A stretch of DNA of 64,000 nt from Streptomyces sp. NBC_01498 (GCF_036327775.1 NZ_CP109598.1:3038001-3102000); one strand, 5' to 3'; positions 20,206 through 29,130 are shown, numbered from the stretch's first letter. Notes: generated by a model not told the origin, from the sequence alone. Numbers and translations are program-made.

Positions 20206-21429
20206 TCAGCCGCCGATGGCGCTCCGCAGCGGGAGCGGCCCGGTCGACTTGGATTCCGGTTCGTCGGATCCGGTCTCGTCGTGCTCGGTCAGGTCGATGA
20301 CCTGGCCCACCGCGCGGTCCTCGGAACGGCGCTGGATGGCCGGGGCCTCCTCGCCGGCCCCGTCGGCCGGGTCCTCGTGTCGCGCCGGCTCCGGCTGTAC
20401 GGCCTCCGTGACCGGCGTGTCGTCGCCCCGGCTGCCGGTGTCCACGGCCGCCCGGTCGGCGGTACGGTCCTCCGTCGCGGCGGCGGTGCCCGAAGCCTCC
20501 GGCGCCGCGTCCTCCTTCTGCGTACCGAAGAAGTCGAACCCGCCCTGCGGACCGCGCTGAAGCCGGTGCCGCCGGTTGTACGGGGCGATCGCCGACCCGC
20601 TCGCCGGGGTCCGGGTGGCGGGCAGGGACGACATGGACCGGGCCTTCAGCGGAAGCGCGGACGACGGGCGCGTGTGCTCGGCGACCGCCGCGTCCGCGCG
20701 CCGCTTGCGGTCCGCCCGCTCCCGCTCGGCCTTCGCGGCCTTCTCGGCGCGGGCCTTCGCGTCGGCCTCGGCCGCCAGCCGCGCCCGCTCCTCCTCCGCT
20801 GCCGCCTCGCGGGCGGCGCGCTCGGCGAGTTCGCGCCGACGGGCGTCTTCGAGGATGCGCCTCGTCTGCTGCGCCGCACCGTTGCGCGTCAGGTCCTCCA
20901 GGGCCCGAGCGGCACGGAAGTACGCCGACTCGCCGGGTACATGGGGCGCCGGGAGCAGCGCCTTGGGCTCCCCGGCAGCCTCGATGGCGAGTTGTCGCCG
21001 GCCCTCCAGCGCGGTGGCGCGCGCCGTCTCCGCCGTCGCGTACCGCCGCAGGAGCGCGGCGTGTTCACCGCGCAGCCGCGCGAGTTCCACCCGCTTCGCC
21101 CGCAACTTGGTGTCGAGCCGGGTGCGCATCTCGCGCGATTCCTCGATATCCCCTTCGAGTTCGGCTATTCGCTCCTCGCTCTTCCACTCCTCGCTCTCCC
21201 GCGCGCGCAACAAGTCGGCGACGCGGCGGCCGGCCGCCGCGTCCCAACTGCGCATGAGAAAGGCGCCGGTGGCGGCGGCAGCGGCCGTCGCGGCCACCAG
21301 ACCGCGAAGCGCCACGGGTTCCGACAAGAGCCAGGCACCCGCGGCGCACAGGGCGGCGGCCCCGGCCACGGCCGACGGCGGCAGAATCCTGTGAAGGGGC
21401 GGGGAATGGCGGTGGCGTCCACGTGGCAT
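20206..21429 (-). CDS. Membrane-anchored coiled-coil protein of unknown function
   Basis: A 407-residue product. Two hydrophobic segments follow the start (about 15-34 and 40-58: ILPPSAVAGAAALCAAGAWLL, ALRGLVAATAAAAATGAFLM). A long coiled coil (roughly 75-140, EERIAELEGDIEESREMRTRLDTKLRAKRVELARLRGEH) comes next, then an Arg/Ala/Glu-rich helix (about 190-255). An acidic disordered tail ends in LPLRSAIGG. The build suggests a cytoplasmic scaffold tethered to the membrane. I do not recognise the family. It is convergent with nuoD2 across the repeat array. Confidence 0.8.
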   Translation of the reverse strand: MPRGRHRHSPPLHRILPPSAVAGAAALCAAGAWLLSEPVALRGLVAATAAAAATGAFLMRSWDAAAGRRVADLLRARESEEWKSEERIAELEGDIEESREMRTRLDTKLRAKRVELARLRGEHAALLRRYATAETARATALEGRRQLAIEAAGEPKALLPAPHVPGESAYFRAARALEDLTRNGAAQQTRRILEDARRRELAERAAREAAAEEERARLAAEADAKARAEKAAKAERERADRKRRADAAVAEHTRPSSALPLKARSMSSLPATRTPASGSAIAPYNRRHRLQRGPQGGFDFFGTQKEDAAPEASGTAAATEDRTADRAAVDTGSRGDDTPVTEAVQPEPARHEDPADGAGEEAPAIQRRSEDRAVGQVIDLTEHDETGSDEPESKSTGPLPLRSAIGG

Positions 21430-21638
21430 GGCGCGAAATTTACCGCGCGTCGCACCGGAATGGGGGCCGGCCGGACAATCTTTCCCCGTCCGTTGCCGAC
21501 TCCACTCCCCTTCCTCCACGTCCCGCCACCGCACGTCCGCCCGCCGCCCGCTCACGCCCTCTTCACGGCCTCTTCACGGCCTGATGACCGCCGCCGGAAG
21601 CGACTTGTCACCGCCCGCCGCGAGTACCGCGCGCGTCA

Positions 21639-22613
21639 CTACTCGCCGATCAGTCCTTTCGACTCCAGATACTCCTTGGCGACATCCGCGGGCTTCGCGC
21701 GCTCCGCGTCGACCTTCAGGTTGAGCGCCGCGAGATCCTCGGTGGTGAGCGTGTCGGTGAGCTTGCCGAGAAGCTCCGCTATCTCAGGGGCACCCGCGTC
21801 CTTGGCATTGAGTACCGGCACCACGTTGTCCGCGTTCTGGAGCTTCTTGTCGTCCTCCAGGACCACCAGATCGAAACTGTCGAGTGTGCCGTCGGTGGTG
21901 GTGGTGAGCACCAGTTGGTCCTTGCCGTCCTTCACCGCCTGCTTGGCCTGCGGAGTACCCACACCCTGCGGGTCGATTCCGGTGACGTCGATTCCGTACG
22001 TCTCCTTCAGACCGGGCGCGCAGAAAGGCCGTACCTCGCACTCGTCGCCCGCGGCGATCTTCACCTTGAGCTTCGACTCACCGAGATCGGAAAGGGTCTT
22101 GAGGCTGTTCTTCTCGGCGAATTCCTTGGTCACGGCGAAGGCGTTCTGGTCGACCGCCTTGCCGGCCGGGAGGACCTTCAGTCCGAGCGGTTCGGCCAGC
22201 TCCGTGAGGGCCGCGACCGTGGCGTCCGCGTCGCTGGAGGCGAGCGGCTTCTTCACGGCCTCGTCCGCGCCGTTCACCTTGGCGTTGAGGAATTCGGTGA
22301 GTGTCGCCGCGTATTCGGGGACGACGTCGATCTCGCCCTTCTCCAGCGACGGCTCGTACAGCTCGCGGTTCTTCACCGTCGTGACGGAGGCGTCGTAACC
22401 GCCGTCACCGAGTATCTGCGCGTAGAGCTCGGCGAGCACCTTGGACTCGGTGAAGGCCGCCGCTCCGACGACGAGGGAGCCCTTCTTCTCGGCGCCCGAG
22501 CCCTTGTCGGAACCGCCTTCGCTCTCCAGGCTGTCGCCGCCGCACGCGGCGAGCGACCCGGTCAGGGCGACGAGGCCGAGTACCGCACCCGCCATGCGCG
22601 AGGTCTTGCTCAT
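21639..22613 (-). CDS. Glycine betaine/choline-type ABC transporter substrate-binding lipoprotein
   Basis: A 324-residue OpuAC/ProX-type binding protein with a lipoprotein signal (MSKTSRMAGAVLGLVALTGSLAAC, cleavage before Cys24) and an acidic Ser/Gly linker. The binding fold follows (SLVVGAAAFTESKVLAELYAQILGDGGYDA, YEPSLEKGEIDVVPEYAATLTEFL). It works with the two permeases directly upstream on the same strand and the ATPase transcribed divergently. It probably imports compatible solutes for osmoprotection; the substrate cannot be fixed from sequence. Confidence 0.92.
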   Translation of the reverse strand: MSKTSRMAGAVLGLVALTGSLAACGGDSLESEGGSDKGSGAEKKGSLVVGAAAFTESKVLAELYAQILGDGGYDASVTTVKNRELYEPSLEKGEIDVVPEYAATLTEFLNAKVNGADEAVKKPLASSDADATVAALTELAEPLGLKVLPAGKAVDQNAFAVTKEFAEKNSLKTLSDLGESKLKVKIAAGDECEVRPFCAPGLKETYGIDVTGIDPQGVGTPQAKQAVKDGKDQLVLTTTTDGTLDSFDLVVLEDDKKLQNADNVVPVLNAKDAGAPEIAELLGKLTDTLTTEDLAALNLKVDAERAKPADVAKEYLESKGLIGE

Positions 22614-22659
22614 GAAAGTTCACCATCCGTAGAAAGCCGAGGCGGAGGCCGAGTGATTC

Positions 22660-22800
22660 GGCCGTCGCACAGGAGTCGAGTCGCGGTCGTCGGAGTCGTG
22701 CGGTCCGCGGTCGTGCGGTCGTGGGGAAATCGTTCGGTCGTTCGGTCGTGCCGTCGTGGGGGAGTCGTTCGGTCGTGCGGGCCGTGCCGGTGTTACGTAC
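22660..22800. repeat. Short GTCGTGCGG/GTCGTTCGG repeats between transporter genes
   Basis: The 191-bp space between the permease stop and the binding-protein start is filled with about ten copies of a GGTCGT(G/T)CGGTCGTG-like 8-10-mer. It is an intercistronic region of the transporter operon; no hairpin stands out. Confidence 0.65.
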
Positions 22801-22804
22801 TTCG

Positions 22805-23572
22805 TCACGCCGTCTTCGTCACTCCGTCGTGCCGCAGCGGGTCGCCGCCGCCGCGCTTCCCGCCCGCCGCGCCGTCCCGCGCGCCGGGCACCGGTGCCCG
22901 TACGGCGGCGGCCGACGGCGACGGGTCGAGCACCCGGTGGAGCCCCACCAGCACGCCCTCGACGACCAGCGCGAGCAGCGCCACCAGGAGCGCGCCCGCC
23001 ACCACCTGCGGGGTGTCGTACGTGTTGAACCCGGCGGTGATGATCCGGCCGAGGCCGCCCTGCCCCACCATCGCGGCGATCGTGGCCGTGGCGACCACCT
23101 GCACGGACGCCGACCGCAGCCCCGTCATCACCATCGGGTACGCCAGGGGAAGCTCGACCCGTACGAAGAGCTGCCGCCCGGACATCCCCATCCCGCGCGC
23201 CGCTTCGAGCACCGCGCGGTCCACCTCCCGCATACCCACGTACGCGTTGGTCAGCAGCGGCGGCACGGCGAAGAGGACCAGCGCGACGATCGTCGGCACA
23301 TAACCGGCGTTCCGCAGCGGGGAGAGCATGAAGAGGGCGAGCACGGCGAAGACCGGAACGGCCCGCCCCACGTTGGAGATGTTGATCGCCAGCGCGCCGC
23401 CCTTGCCGATGTGCCCGAGGTAGAAGGCCGTCGGCAGGGCTATCGCGCAGGCGAGCGCGAGCGCGATCCCGCTGACGTACACATGCTCGCCGAGCCGGGC
23501 CAGCGCTCCGCCCTCGCCGGACCAGTTGGATCCCGTGACCAGCCACGTCCACGCGTCACCGAGAACACCCAT
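22805..23572 (-). CDS. Glycine betaine-type ABC transporter permease (OpuCD/ProW-like)
   Basis: A 255-residue inner-membrane permease with about six membrane segments and the EAA loop EAARGMGMSGRQLFVRVELPLAYPMVMTG that contacts the ATPase, then GQGGLGRIITAGFNTYD. The C-terminal ~40 residues are Pro/Gly-rich and outside the fold. Its start is 3 bp beyond the stop of the second permease, so the two are cotranslated. Confidence 0.93.
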   Translation of the reverse strand: MGVLGDAWTWLVTGSNWSGEGGALARLGEHVYVSGIALALACAIALPTAFYLGHIGKGGALAINISNVGRAVPVFAVLALFMLSPLRNAGYVPTIVALVLFAVPPLLTNAYVGMREVDRAVLEAARGMGMSGRQLFVRVELPLAYPMVMTGLRSASVQVVATATIAAMVGQGGLGRIITAGFNTYDTPQVVAGALLVALLALVVEGVLVGLHRVLDPSPSAAAVRAPVPGARDGAAGGKRGGGDPLRHDGVTKTA

Positions 23573-23575
23573 GGG

Positions 23576-24313
23576 TCAGCCCCCCACCTTCACCGGGCGG
23601 CCGGCCCGGCCGGCGCGTGCCGGACGGGGCGCGCGGCCGTCCCCCGTACGTATGCGGGTCCAGGGAGTCAGCAGCCGCTGGAGCCCGAGGAGCAGCAGGT
23701 CGGCGGTGACCGCGAGCAGCACGCACAGCACGGAGGCGGCGAGCACCTGCGCCTTGAACAGACTGGGCAGCGCGTCCTCGATGAGATTGCCGAGCCCGCC
23801 GCGTCCCACGATCGAGCCGACGGTCGTCAGCGCGATCGTGGAGACCGTCGCTATGCGCAGCCCCGCCATCAGCGCGGGCAGCGCGAGCGGCAGCTCGACC
23901 TCCCAGAGCAGCCGCCCCGAGCCGTACCCCATCCCGCGTGCCGCTTCCCTGGCCTCGGCCGGAACGGATTCGAGGCCCGCGACGATGTTCCGCACGAGAA
24001 TCGTCAGCGAGTAGAGCACCAGTCCGGTGACGACCAGCGCGGACGACAGCCCGAACACCGGCAGGAGCAGCGAGAACATCGCCAGGGACGGGATCGTGTA
24101 GAGCAGGGTCGTCAGTCCGAGGACCGGACCGGCGAAAGCCGGTTTGCCCCGGGCCAGGAGGGCAAGTGGAAAGGCCACGAGCAGGCCGATCAGAACCGAG
24201 GCAACCGTGATCCAGACGTGCTGGACCGTCGCATCGATCAACTCCTGGCTACGGGAGCGCAGATACTCGCCGCAGATCCATTCGTTCGCCGCGAGACAGC
24301 TTTGAGTACTCAT
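23576..24313 (-). CDS. Glycine betaine-type ABC transporter permease (OpuCB-like)
   Basis: A 245-residue permease with five to six membrane helices and the EAA loop EAARGMGYGSGRLLWEVELPLALPALMAG, followed by GSIVGRGGLGNLIEDALPSLFK. It is the first gene of the minus-strand part of the transporter and is divergent from the ATPase gene over a 143-bp promoter region. It has a basic C-terminal tail. Confidence 0.93.
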   Translation of the reverse strand: MSTQSCLAANEWICGEYLRSRSQELIDATVQHVWITVASVLIGLLVAFPLALLARGKPAFAGPVLGLTTLLYTIPSLAMFSLLLPVFGLSSALVVTGLVLYSLTILVRNIVAGLESVPAEAREAARGMGYGSGRLLWEVELPLALPALMAGLRIATVSTIALTTVGSIVGRGGLGNLIEDALPSLFKAQVLAASVLCVLLAVTADLLLLGLQRLLTPWTRIRTGDGRAPRPARAGRAGRPVKVGG

Positions 24314-24456
24314 CCACCCCCACCTCCCCTATCTCTCCGAACGTATGTCTGGTGTCTTTGTCTCGGCGACCCTATCCCCGACCACTGACAATCGCGGAAG
24401 GCCGCCACATTCCAGCAACATTGCCTTCACACAAGACCGGTCACAATGAGGAAATC

Positions 24457-25629
24457 ATGATCCGATTCGAGCACGTCACCAAGCGGTACCCGGACGGCAC
24501 CACGGCCGTCGACGACCTCAGCCTGGAGGTCGGGGCGGGCGAGCTGGTCACGCTCGTCGGACCCTCGGGCTGCGGCAAGACCACCACCATGAAGATGGTC
24601 AACCGGCTGATCGATCCGACCGAAGGCCGGATATTCATGGACGGGGAGGACATATCGACCGTCGATCCCGTCCAGCTCCGGCGCCGGATCGGCTATGTCA
24701 TCCAGCAGGTCGGTCTGTTCCCGCACAAGACGATCCTGGAGAACACGGCCACCGTCCCCCATCTCCTCGGCTGGCAGCGCGGCAAGGGCCGCGAGCGCGC
24801 CGCCGAACTCCTCGACCTGGTCGGCCTCGACCCGTCCGTCTACGGCGACCGCTACCCGGAGCAGCTCTCCGGCGGACAGCGCCAGCGCGTCGGCGTGGCA
24901 CGGGCCCTGGCCGCCGACCCGCCCGTCCTGCTGATGGACGAGCCGTTCGGCGCGGTGGACCCCGTCGTACGCGAACACCTCCAGAACGAGTTCCTCAAGC
25001 TCCAGGCCGCCGTCAACAAGACCGTGCTCTTCGTAACGCACGACATCGAGGAGGCCGTCCGCCTCGGCGACCGGATCGCTGTCTACGGCCAGGGCACCAT
25101 CGAGCAGTTCGACGCCCCCGCCGCCGTGCTGGGCGCGCCCGCCACGCCGTACGTCGCCGACTTCGTCGGTGCGGACCGCGGCCTCAAGCGGCTCTCGGTC
25201 ACTCCCATCGAGGAGGGCGACCTGGAGCAGCCGCCCGTCGTGCACCTGGACGATCCGCTGCGGTCGGCGGCGGCCAAGCTGTCCCGGGAGGGCGCGCGCT
25301 GGGCGGTCGTCCTGGACGCCGAGGACAATCTGCACGGCTGGATCTCCGCCGAGCAGACCGGCGACTCCGGCACCGTGCGGGAGCACGCCCGCCGTATGGA
25401 GGCGTGGCTGCCCGTCGGCGCCTCGCTCAAGCAGGCGTTCTCCACGATGCTCCAGCACGACGCGGGCTGGATCGCGGTCATCGACAAGGAGTCCGCGGGG
25501 CGGTTCCTCGGCGTACTGACCCCGGCGCGGCTGCACGAGGCGCTGCGCCGCTCCATCGACGCGGACGCGCACGACATCCCTCGTACAGAGGTGGAGCTGG
25601 AGACGGTCGCCCAGATCCCCGTGCCGTGA
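24457..25629 (+). CDS. Glycine betaine-type ABC transporter ATPase with CBS domains (OpuCA/ProV-like)
   Basis: A 390-residue ATPase: Walker A GPSGCGKTTTMKMVN (about 37-51), Q-loop YVIQQVGLFPH, signature LSGGQRQRVGVARAL, Walker B PVLLMDEPFGAVDP, H-loop LFVTHD. Two CBS repeats follow from about residue 250 (VVHLDDPLRSAAAKLSREGARWAVV..., VGASLKQAFSTMLQHDAGWIAVI), typical of osmosensory regulation by ionic strength or nucleotides. The ATG has an AGGA site at 4-5 nt. It is encoded divergently from its permeases and binding protein. Confidence 0.95.
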   Translation: MIRFEHVTKRYPDGTTAVDDLSLEVGAGELVTLVGPSGCGKTTTMKMVNRLIDPTEGRIFMDGEDISTVDPVQLRRRIGYVIQQVGLFPHKTILENTATVPHLLGWQRGKGRERAAELLDLVGLDPSVYGDRYPEQLSGGQRQRVGVARALAADPPVLLMDEPFGAVDPVVREHLQNEFLKLQAAVNKTVLFVTHDIEEAVRLGDRIAVYGQGTIEQFDAPAAVLGAPATPYVADFVGADRGLKRLSVTPIEEGDLEQPPVVHLDDPLRSAAAKLSREGARWAVVLDAEDNLHGWISAEQTGDSGTVREHARRMEAWLPVGASLKQAFSTMLQHDAGWIAVIDKESAGRFLGVLTPARLHEALRRSIDADAHDIPRTEVELETVAQIPVP

Positions 25630-25785
25630 CCCCGTCCCGCCTTCGCCCCGCCTCCGCCTCGCCGTGCGGTCCCGCTTTCGTCCCGCCGTACGGTCCCGCC
25701 GGCCCGTCGTCCTCCCTACGGAGGGACGAGCGGCGCCGCCCGCGCGCGGCGGGGCTTTCCGGCCGGGGCCGGGGACGGGACGGCC

Positions 25786-25791
25786 TAGGCT
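25786..25791 (+). promoter_or_regulatory. Probable -10 element (leaderless) of folP
   Basis: TAGGCT ends 7 nt before the folP ATG and there is no ribosome-binding site, so transcription probably starts at or next to the start codon. Between the transporter ATPase stop and here, an imperfect hairpin at about 25708-25730 could terminate the upstream gene. Confidence 0.5.
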
Positions 25792-25798
25792 GGGACGT

Positions 25799-26665
25799 AT
25801 GAGTACGTTGCGCCCGCGGGGCGGAAGGGGCACGGTCGAGGGCCTGCCGGAGTGGGACCGCTGCGCGGTCATGGGTGTCGTCAACGTGACGCCCGACTCC
25901 TTCTCCGACGGCGGTCGCTGGTTCGACACCACCGCCGCCGTCAAGCGCGGTCTCGACCTGGTCGCCGAGGGCGCCGATCTGGTGGACGTCGGCGGCGAGT
26001 CGACGCGGCCGGGCGCCCCCCGGGTCGACGAACGGGAGGAGCTGCGGCGGGTCGTGCCCGTCGTACGGAACCTGGTGTCCGAGGGCGTCACCGTCTCGGT
26101 GGACACCATGCGGGCCTCGGTCGCCGAGCAGGCGGTCGCGGCGGGCGCCGTCCTGGTCAACGACGTCAGCGGCGGTCTCGCGGACCCCGCCATGGTGCCC
26201 ACCGTCGCCGCCGCCGGTGTGCCCTTCGTCGTCATGCACTGGCGCGGCTTCAGTGAGGACATGAACAGCCGCGCCCTCTATACGGATGTCGTCGCCGAGG
26301 TGCTGGCCGAACTGCGCGTCCGGATGGACGCGGTGATCGCCGGCGGCATCGCCCCCGATCGTCTGATCATCGACCCGGGCCTCGGCTTCGCCAAGGACAC
26401 CGCCCACGATCTCGCGCTGCTCGCCCACCAGGCCGAGCTGCGGACACTGGGCAGGCCCGTGCTGATCGCCGCCTCCCGCAAGCGGTTCCTCGGCCGCGTG
26501 CTCGCCGCCGGGGGCCCGCCGCCGCCCGCCCGCGAACGGGACGCCGCCACGGCCGCCGTCTCGGCGATCGCCGCGCACGAGGGCGCCTGGGCGGTACGGG
26601 TGCACGAGGTACGCGCCACCGCCGACGCCGTCCGGCTGGCGCGCGCCGTCGAGGGCGCGCGGTGA
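25799..26665 (+). CDS. folP: Dihydropteroate synthase
   Basis: Joins p-aminobenzoate to dihydropterin pyrophosphate and is the sulfonamide target. The 288-residue TIM barrel has MGVVNVTPDSFSDGGRWFD, DLVDVGGESTRPGA, VSVDTMRASVAEQAV.GAVLVNDVSGG, IIDPGLGFAKD and AASRKRFLG. It is the first gene of the folP - NTF2-like - folB - folK run; the next start overlaps its stop (GTGA). Confidence 0.97.
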   Translation: MSTLRPRGGRGTVEGLPEWDRCAVMGVVNVTPDSFSDGGRWFDTTAAVKRGLDLVAEGADLVDVGGESTRPGAPRVDEREELRRVVPVVRNLVSEGVTVSVDTMRASVAEQAVAAGAVLVNDVSGGLADPAMVPTVAAAGVPFVVMHWRGFSEDMNSRALYTDVVAEVLAELRVRMDAVIAGGIAPDRLIIDPGLGFAKDTAHDLALLAHQAELRTLGRPVLIAASRKRFLGRVLAAGGPPPPARERDAATAAVSAIAAHEGAWAVRVHEVRATADAVRLARAVEGAR

Positions 26666-27129
26666 AGGGCGTGCCCGGCGGCACCGACCAGGAACAGGTC
26701 GACGCCCTCAACACGGCTCTCTACGAGGCGATGGAGCGCGGCGACCTAGACGCGCTGTCCGGGCTCTGGCTGGACGGCGACAACCCCGGTATCAGCTGTG
26801 TCCACCCCGGCTGGCCGGTGCTCACGGGCCGCGGCGAGGTGCTGCGCTCGTATGCGCTGATCATGGCCAACACCGAGTACATCCAGTTCTTCCTCACGGA
26901 TGTGGTGGTGACCGTCGCGGGCGACACCGCCCTGGTGACCTGTACCGAGAACATCCTCAGCGGCGGACCGGCCGAGGAGAGCGGCGCGCTCGGCCCGCTC
27001 GTCGGCCAGCTGGTCGTCGCCACCAACGTGTTCCGCCGCGCCCCCGACGGCTGGCGGATCTGGTCCCACCACGGGTCCCCCGTGCTGGCCGAGACCGACG
27101 ACGACCAGGACGACGAGACTCCCGGCTGA
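26662..27129 (+). CDS. NTF2/SnoaL-like family protein
   Basis: A 155-residue cone-fold protein: DALNTALYEAMERGDLDALSGLWLDGDNPGISCVHPGWPVLTGRGEVLRSYALIM... then VTVAGDTALVTCTENIL and ATNVFRRAPDGWRIWSHHGSPV. This DUF4440/SnoaL pattern often accompanies folP-folB in Streptomyces. No catalytic residues can be assigned. GTG start inside the folP stop; the acidic tail ends at an intergenic region of about 220 bp. Confidence 0.87.
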   Translation: MKGVPGGTDQEQVDALNTALYEAMERGDLDALSGLWLDGDNPGISCVHPGWPVLTGRGEVLRSYALIMANTEYIQFFLTDVVVTVAGDTALVTCTENILSGGPAEESGALGPLVGQLVVATNVFRRAPDGWRIWSHHGSPVLAETDDDQDDETPG

Positions 27130-27350
27130 GCGGGTGGGCGACGGACGCCGAGTGGGTAGGCCACAGGTAGCAGGCCGATACCGGCACGTCCCGCGCGCCG
27201 CCGGAACCGCCGTGGCCCTTCACACGCCACGGCCGGGCCCCACGGACAGGCTCTGTCGGTGCCCGCGAGTAGATTCGACCGGGGGGAGCGGGCCGACCGT
27301 ACGCGGCACGTTCCGCCGTTGACCGACCGACGACAGCAGGAGTGATTCGC

Positions 27351-27710
27351 GTGGACCGTCTCGCGCTGCGCGGCCTCAAGGCCCGTGGGCACCATGGTGT
27401 CTTCCCCCACGAGCGCGAGCAGGGGCAGACCTTCATCGTCGATCTGGTGATGAGTCTCGACACCCGCCCCGCCGCCGCCGGTGACGACCTGGAGCGGACC
27501 GTCCACTACGGCGTGGTGGCCGAGGAGGTCGTGGCCGTCGTGACGGGTGAGCCGGTCGACCTGATCGAGACGCTTGCCGAGCGCATCGCGGAGCAGTGTC
27601 TGAAGCACGACGCTGTCGAGGAGGTCGAGGTGACGGTGCACAAGCCGGACGCGCCGATCACGGTGCCCTTCGACGACGTGACTCTCACGATCACCCGGAG
27701 CCGAGCATGA
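27351..27710 (+). CDS. folB: Dihydroneopterin aldolase
   Basis: Cleaves 7,8-dihydroneopterin to 6-hydroxymethyl-dihydropterin. The 119-residue protein has VDRLALRGLKARGHHGVFPHEREQGQTFIVDLVM, VHYGVVAEEVVAVV and the catalytic-site stretch DLIETLAERIAEQCL, ending VEVTVHKPDAPITVPFDDV. GTG 27351 is selected because AGGAG lies 8 nt upstream; the in-frame GTG 9 bp earlier overlaps that site. A TAGATT at 27270-27275 may be its -10. ATGA overlap with folK. Confidence 0.95.
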   Translation: MDRLALRGLKARGHHGVFPHEREQGQTFIVDLVMSLDTRPAAAGDDLERTVHYGVVAEEVVAVVTGEPVDLIETLAERIAEQCLKHDAVEEVEVTVHKPDAPITVPFDDVTLTITRSRA

Positions 27711-28303
27711 ACCCTCAGAGCGACCCGACCGTCCAGCCGGTACCGGCCTCGGTGGTGGCACAGGTCGACGCGGCGGACATCACCCTGTCCAACCCGAAAC
27801 ACGCGGTGATCAGCCTCGGTTCCAACCTCGGGAACCGCCTGGAGACCCTCCAGGGCGCCGTCGACGCGCTGGAGGACACCCCCGGTCTGCGGGTCAAGGC
27901 GGTCTCCCCCGTGTACGAGACGGTGCCGTGGGGTGTCGAACCGGGCTCCCAGCCCTCGTACTTCAACGCGATCGTCGTCGTGAAGACCACACTGCCGCCC
28001 GCCTCGCTGCTGGAGCGCGCGCAGGCGGTCGAGGAGGCGTTCAACCGGGTCCGGGTGGAGCGCTGGGGGCCGCGCACGATCGACGTCGACATCGTGGCGT
28101 ACGCGGACGTCGTCTCGGACGACCCGGTGCTCACCCTGCCGCACCCGCGCGCCCATCAGCGGGCGTTCGTGCTGGTGCCCTGGCACGACGTGGAGCCCGA
28201 GGCGCTGCTGGCCGGCCGGGGCACGGTCGCCGAGCTGCTCGCCGCCGTCGAGCGGCAGGGCGTGGAACCTCGCACGGACCTGGAACTCCGCCTGCCCGAG
28301 TAG
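27707..28303 (+). CDS. folK: 2-amino-4-hydroxy-6-hydroxymethyldihydropteridine pyrophosphokinase
   Basis: Activates hydroxymethyl-dihydropterin for FolP. The 198-residue protein has AVISLGSNLGNRLETLQGAVDAL, VSPVYETVPWGVE...YFNAIVVV, RWGPRTIDVDIVAY and LPHPRAHQRAFVLVPW. The ~30 N-terminal residues before the fold are a variable extension. Coupled to folB by a 4-bp overlap. Confidence 0.96.
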   Translation: MNPQSDPTVQPVPASVVAQVDAADITLSNPKHAVISLGSNLGNRLETLQGAVDALEDTPGLRVKAVSPVYETVPWGVEPGSQPSYFNAIVVVKTTLPPASLLERAQAVEEAFNRVRVERWGPRTIDVDIVAYADVVSDDPVLTLPHPRAHQRAFVLVPWHDVEPEALLAGRGTVAELLAAVERQGVEPRTDLELRLPE

Positions 28304-28324
28304 TCGTTAGTCTCTGCGAACCAC

Positions 28325-28364
28325 GAACCACCGGCACGAATCTTGAACCGCCGGTACGAATCTC
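28325..28364. repeat. Two 20-bp tandem repeats upstream of the DUF3180 gene
   Basis: GAACCACCGGCACGAATCTT is followed immediately by GAACCGCCGGTACGAATCTC (17 of 20 identical). It lies between folK and the DUF3180 gene and could be an operator or simply another minisatellite. Confidence 0.7.
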
Positions 28365-28493
28365 GAAAACGCACACGAACACGAATCAATCCATCGATCC
28401 GTCGGACGGCATGTCGATCGGCCGGCCGACGGGCGGGGCCGCGCCGGGTGTACGGCCGCGGACCCGGGCACGGGTGAAGGGCGGGCTCTCGCG

Positions 28494-28979
28494 GTGACGC
28501 AGTTGCGGATCAGGGTTCTGGCAGGCGTCTTCGCCGTGGCCGGGGTGCTCTCGTGGGCCGGGGCCCGCCTCTGGGACTCGCTCGGGACGCTGCCCGCCGT
28601 GCCCCTCGCCGCGCCCATCGTCCTCGCGCTGATCGCCGCGGTGCTCGCCGCGACGGCGCTCTCGCTGCGGTCCCGGCTGCGCGCCCAGCGCGAGCGCCGG
28701 CCGGGCGCCAAGGGTGTGGATCCGCTGATGGCGGCGCGCGCGGTCGTTTTCGGCCATGCCAGCGCGCTGGTCGCGGCGCTGGTCGCCGGGATGTACGGCG
28801 GGACGGGCGTCTTCCTGCTCGGCTTCCTGGACATGCCCGCCCGGCGGGACCAGGCGTACTACGCGGGGGCCTCGGTGGTCGCGGGCATCGCCGTGATAGC
28901 CGCCGCGTTCTTCCTGGAGCGGGTGTGCAAGCTGCCCGGCGGACCGGACGACGAGGGGCACCCCACCGCCCGCGCCTGA
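28494..28979 (+). CDS. DUF3180 membrane protein
   Basis: A 161-residue integral membrane protein with four helices (about 8-28, 38-57, 88-108, 121-142), matching the actinobacterial DUF3180 family that typically follows folK. The basic loop LRAQRERRPGAKGVDPLMAARAVVFGHASA is characteristic. Function unknown. The start is GTG; the ribosome site is weak, so the exact start is tentative. Confidence 0.85.
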   Translation: MTQLRIRVLAGVFAVAGVLSWAGARLWDSLGTLPAVPLAAPIVLALIAAVLAATALSLRSRLRAQRERRPGAKGVDPLMAARAVVFGHASALVAALVAGMYGGTGVFLLGFLDMPARRDQAYYAGASVVAGIAVIAAAFFLERVCKLPGGPDDEGHPTARA

Positions 28980-29012
28980 CGGCCGGCCCCCGGTCCGGTC
29001 CTTCGACAACGG

Positions 29013-29130
29013 CGGTGGGTCAGCGCGGGTCAGCGCGGGTCAGCGCGGGTCAGCGGGTCAGCGCGGGTCAGCGCGGGTCAGCGGGCCAGCGCGGGTCAGC
29101 GCGGGTCAGCGCGGGTCAGCGCGGGTCAGC
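29013..29130. repeat. 10-bp tandem repeat (GGGTCAGCGC)n between convergent genes
   Basis: About twelve copies of GGGTCAGC(GC), mostly at 10-bp steps with two 8-bp steps. One unit is mutated to GGGCCAGC. The last unit contains the folE stop codon (TCA on the plus strand at 29126-29128), so copy-number changes would occur right at the folE 3' end. Confidence 0.95.

Noticed and set aside
19402..22398. Plus-strand reading frame of almost 1000 codons
   Set aside because: It runs through the minisatellite and the antisense of two well-supported minus-strand genes; open only because of GC bias.
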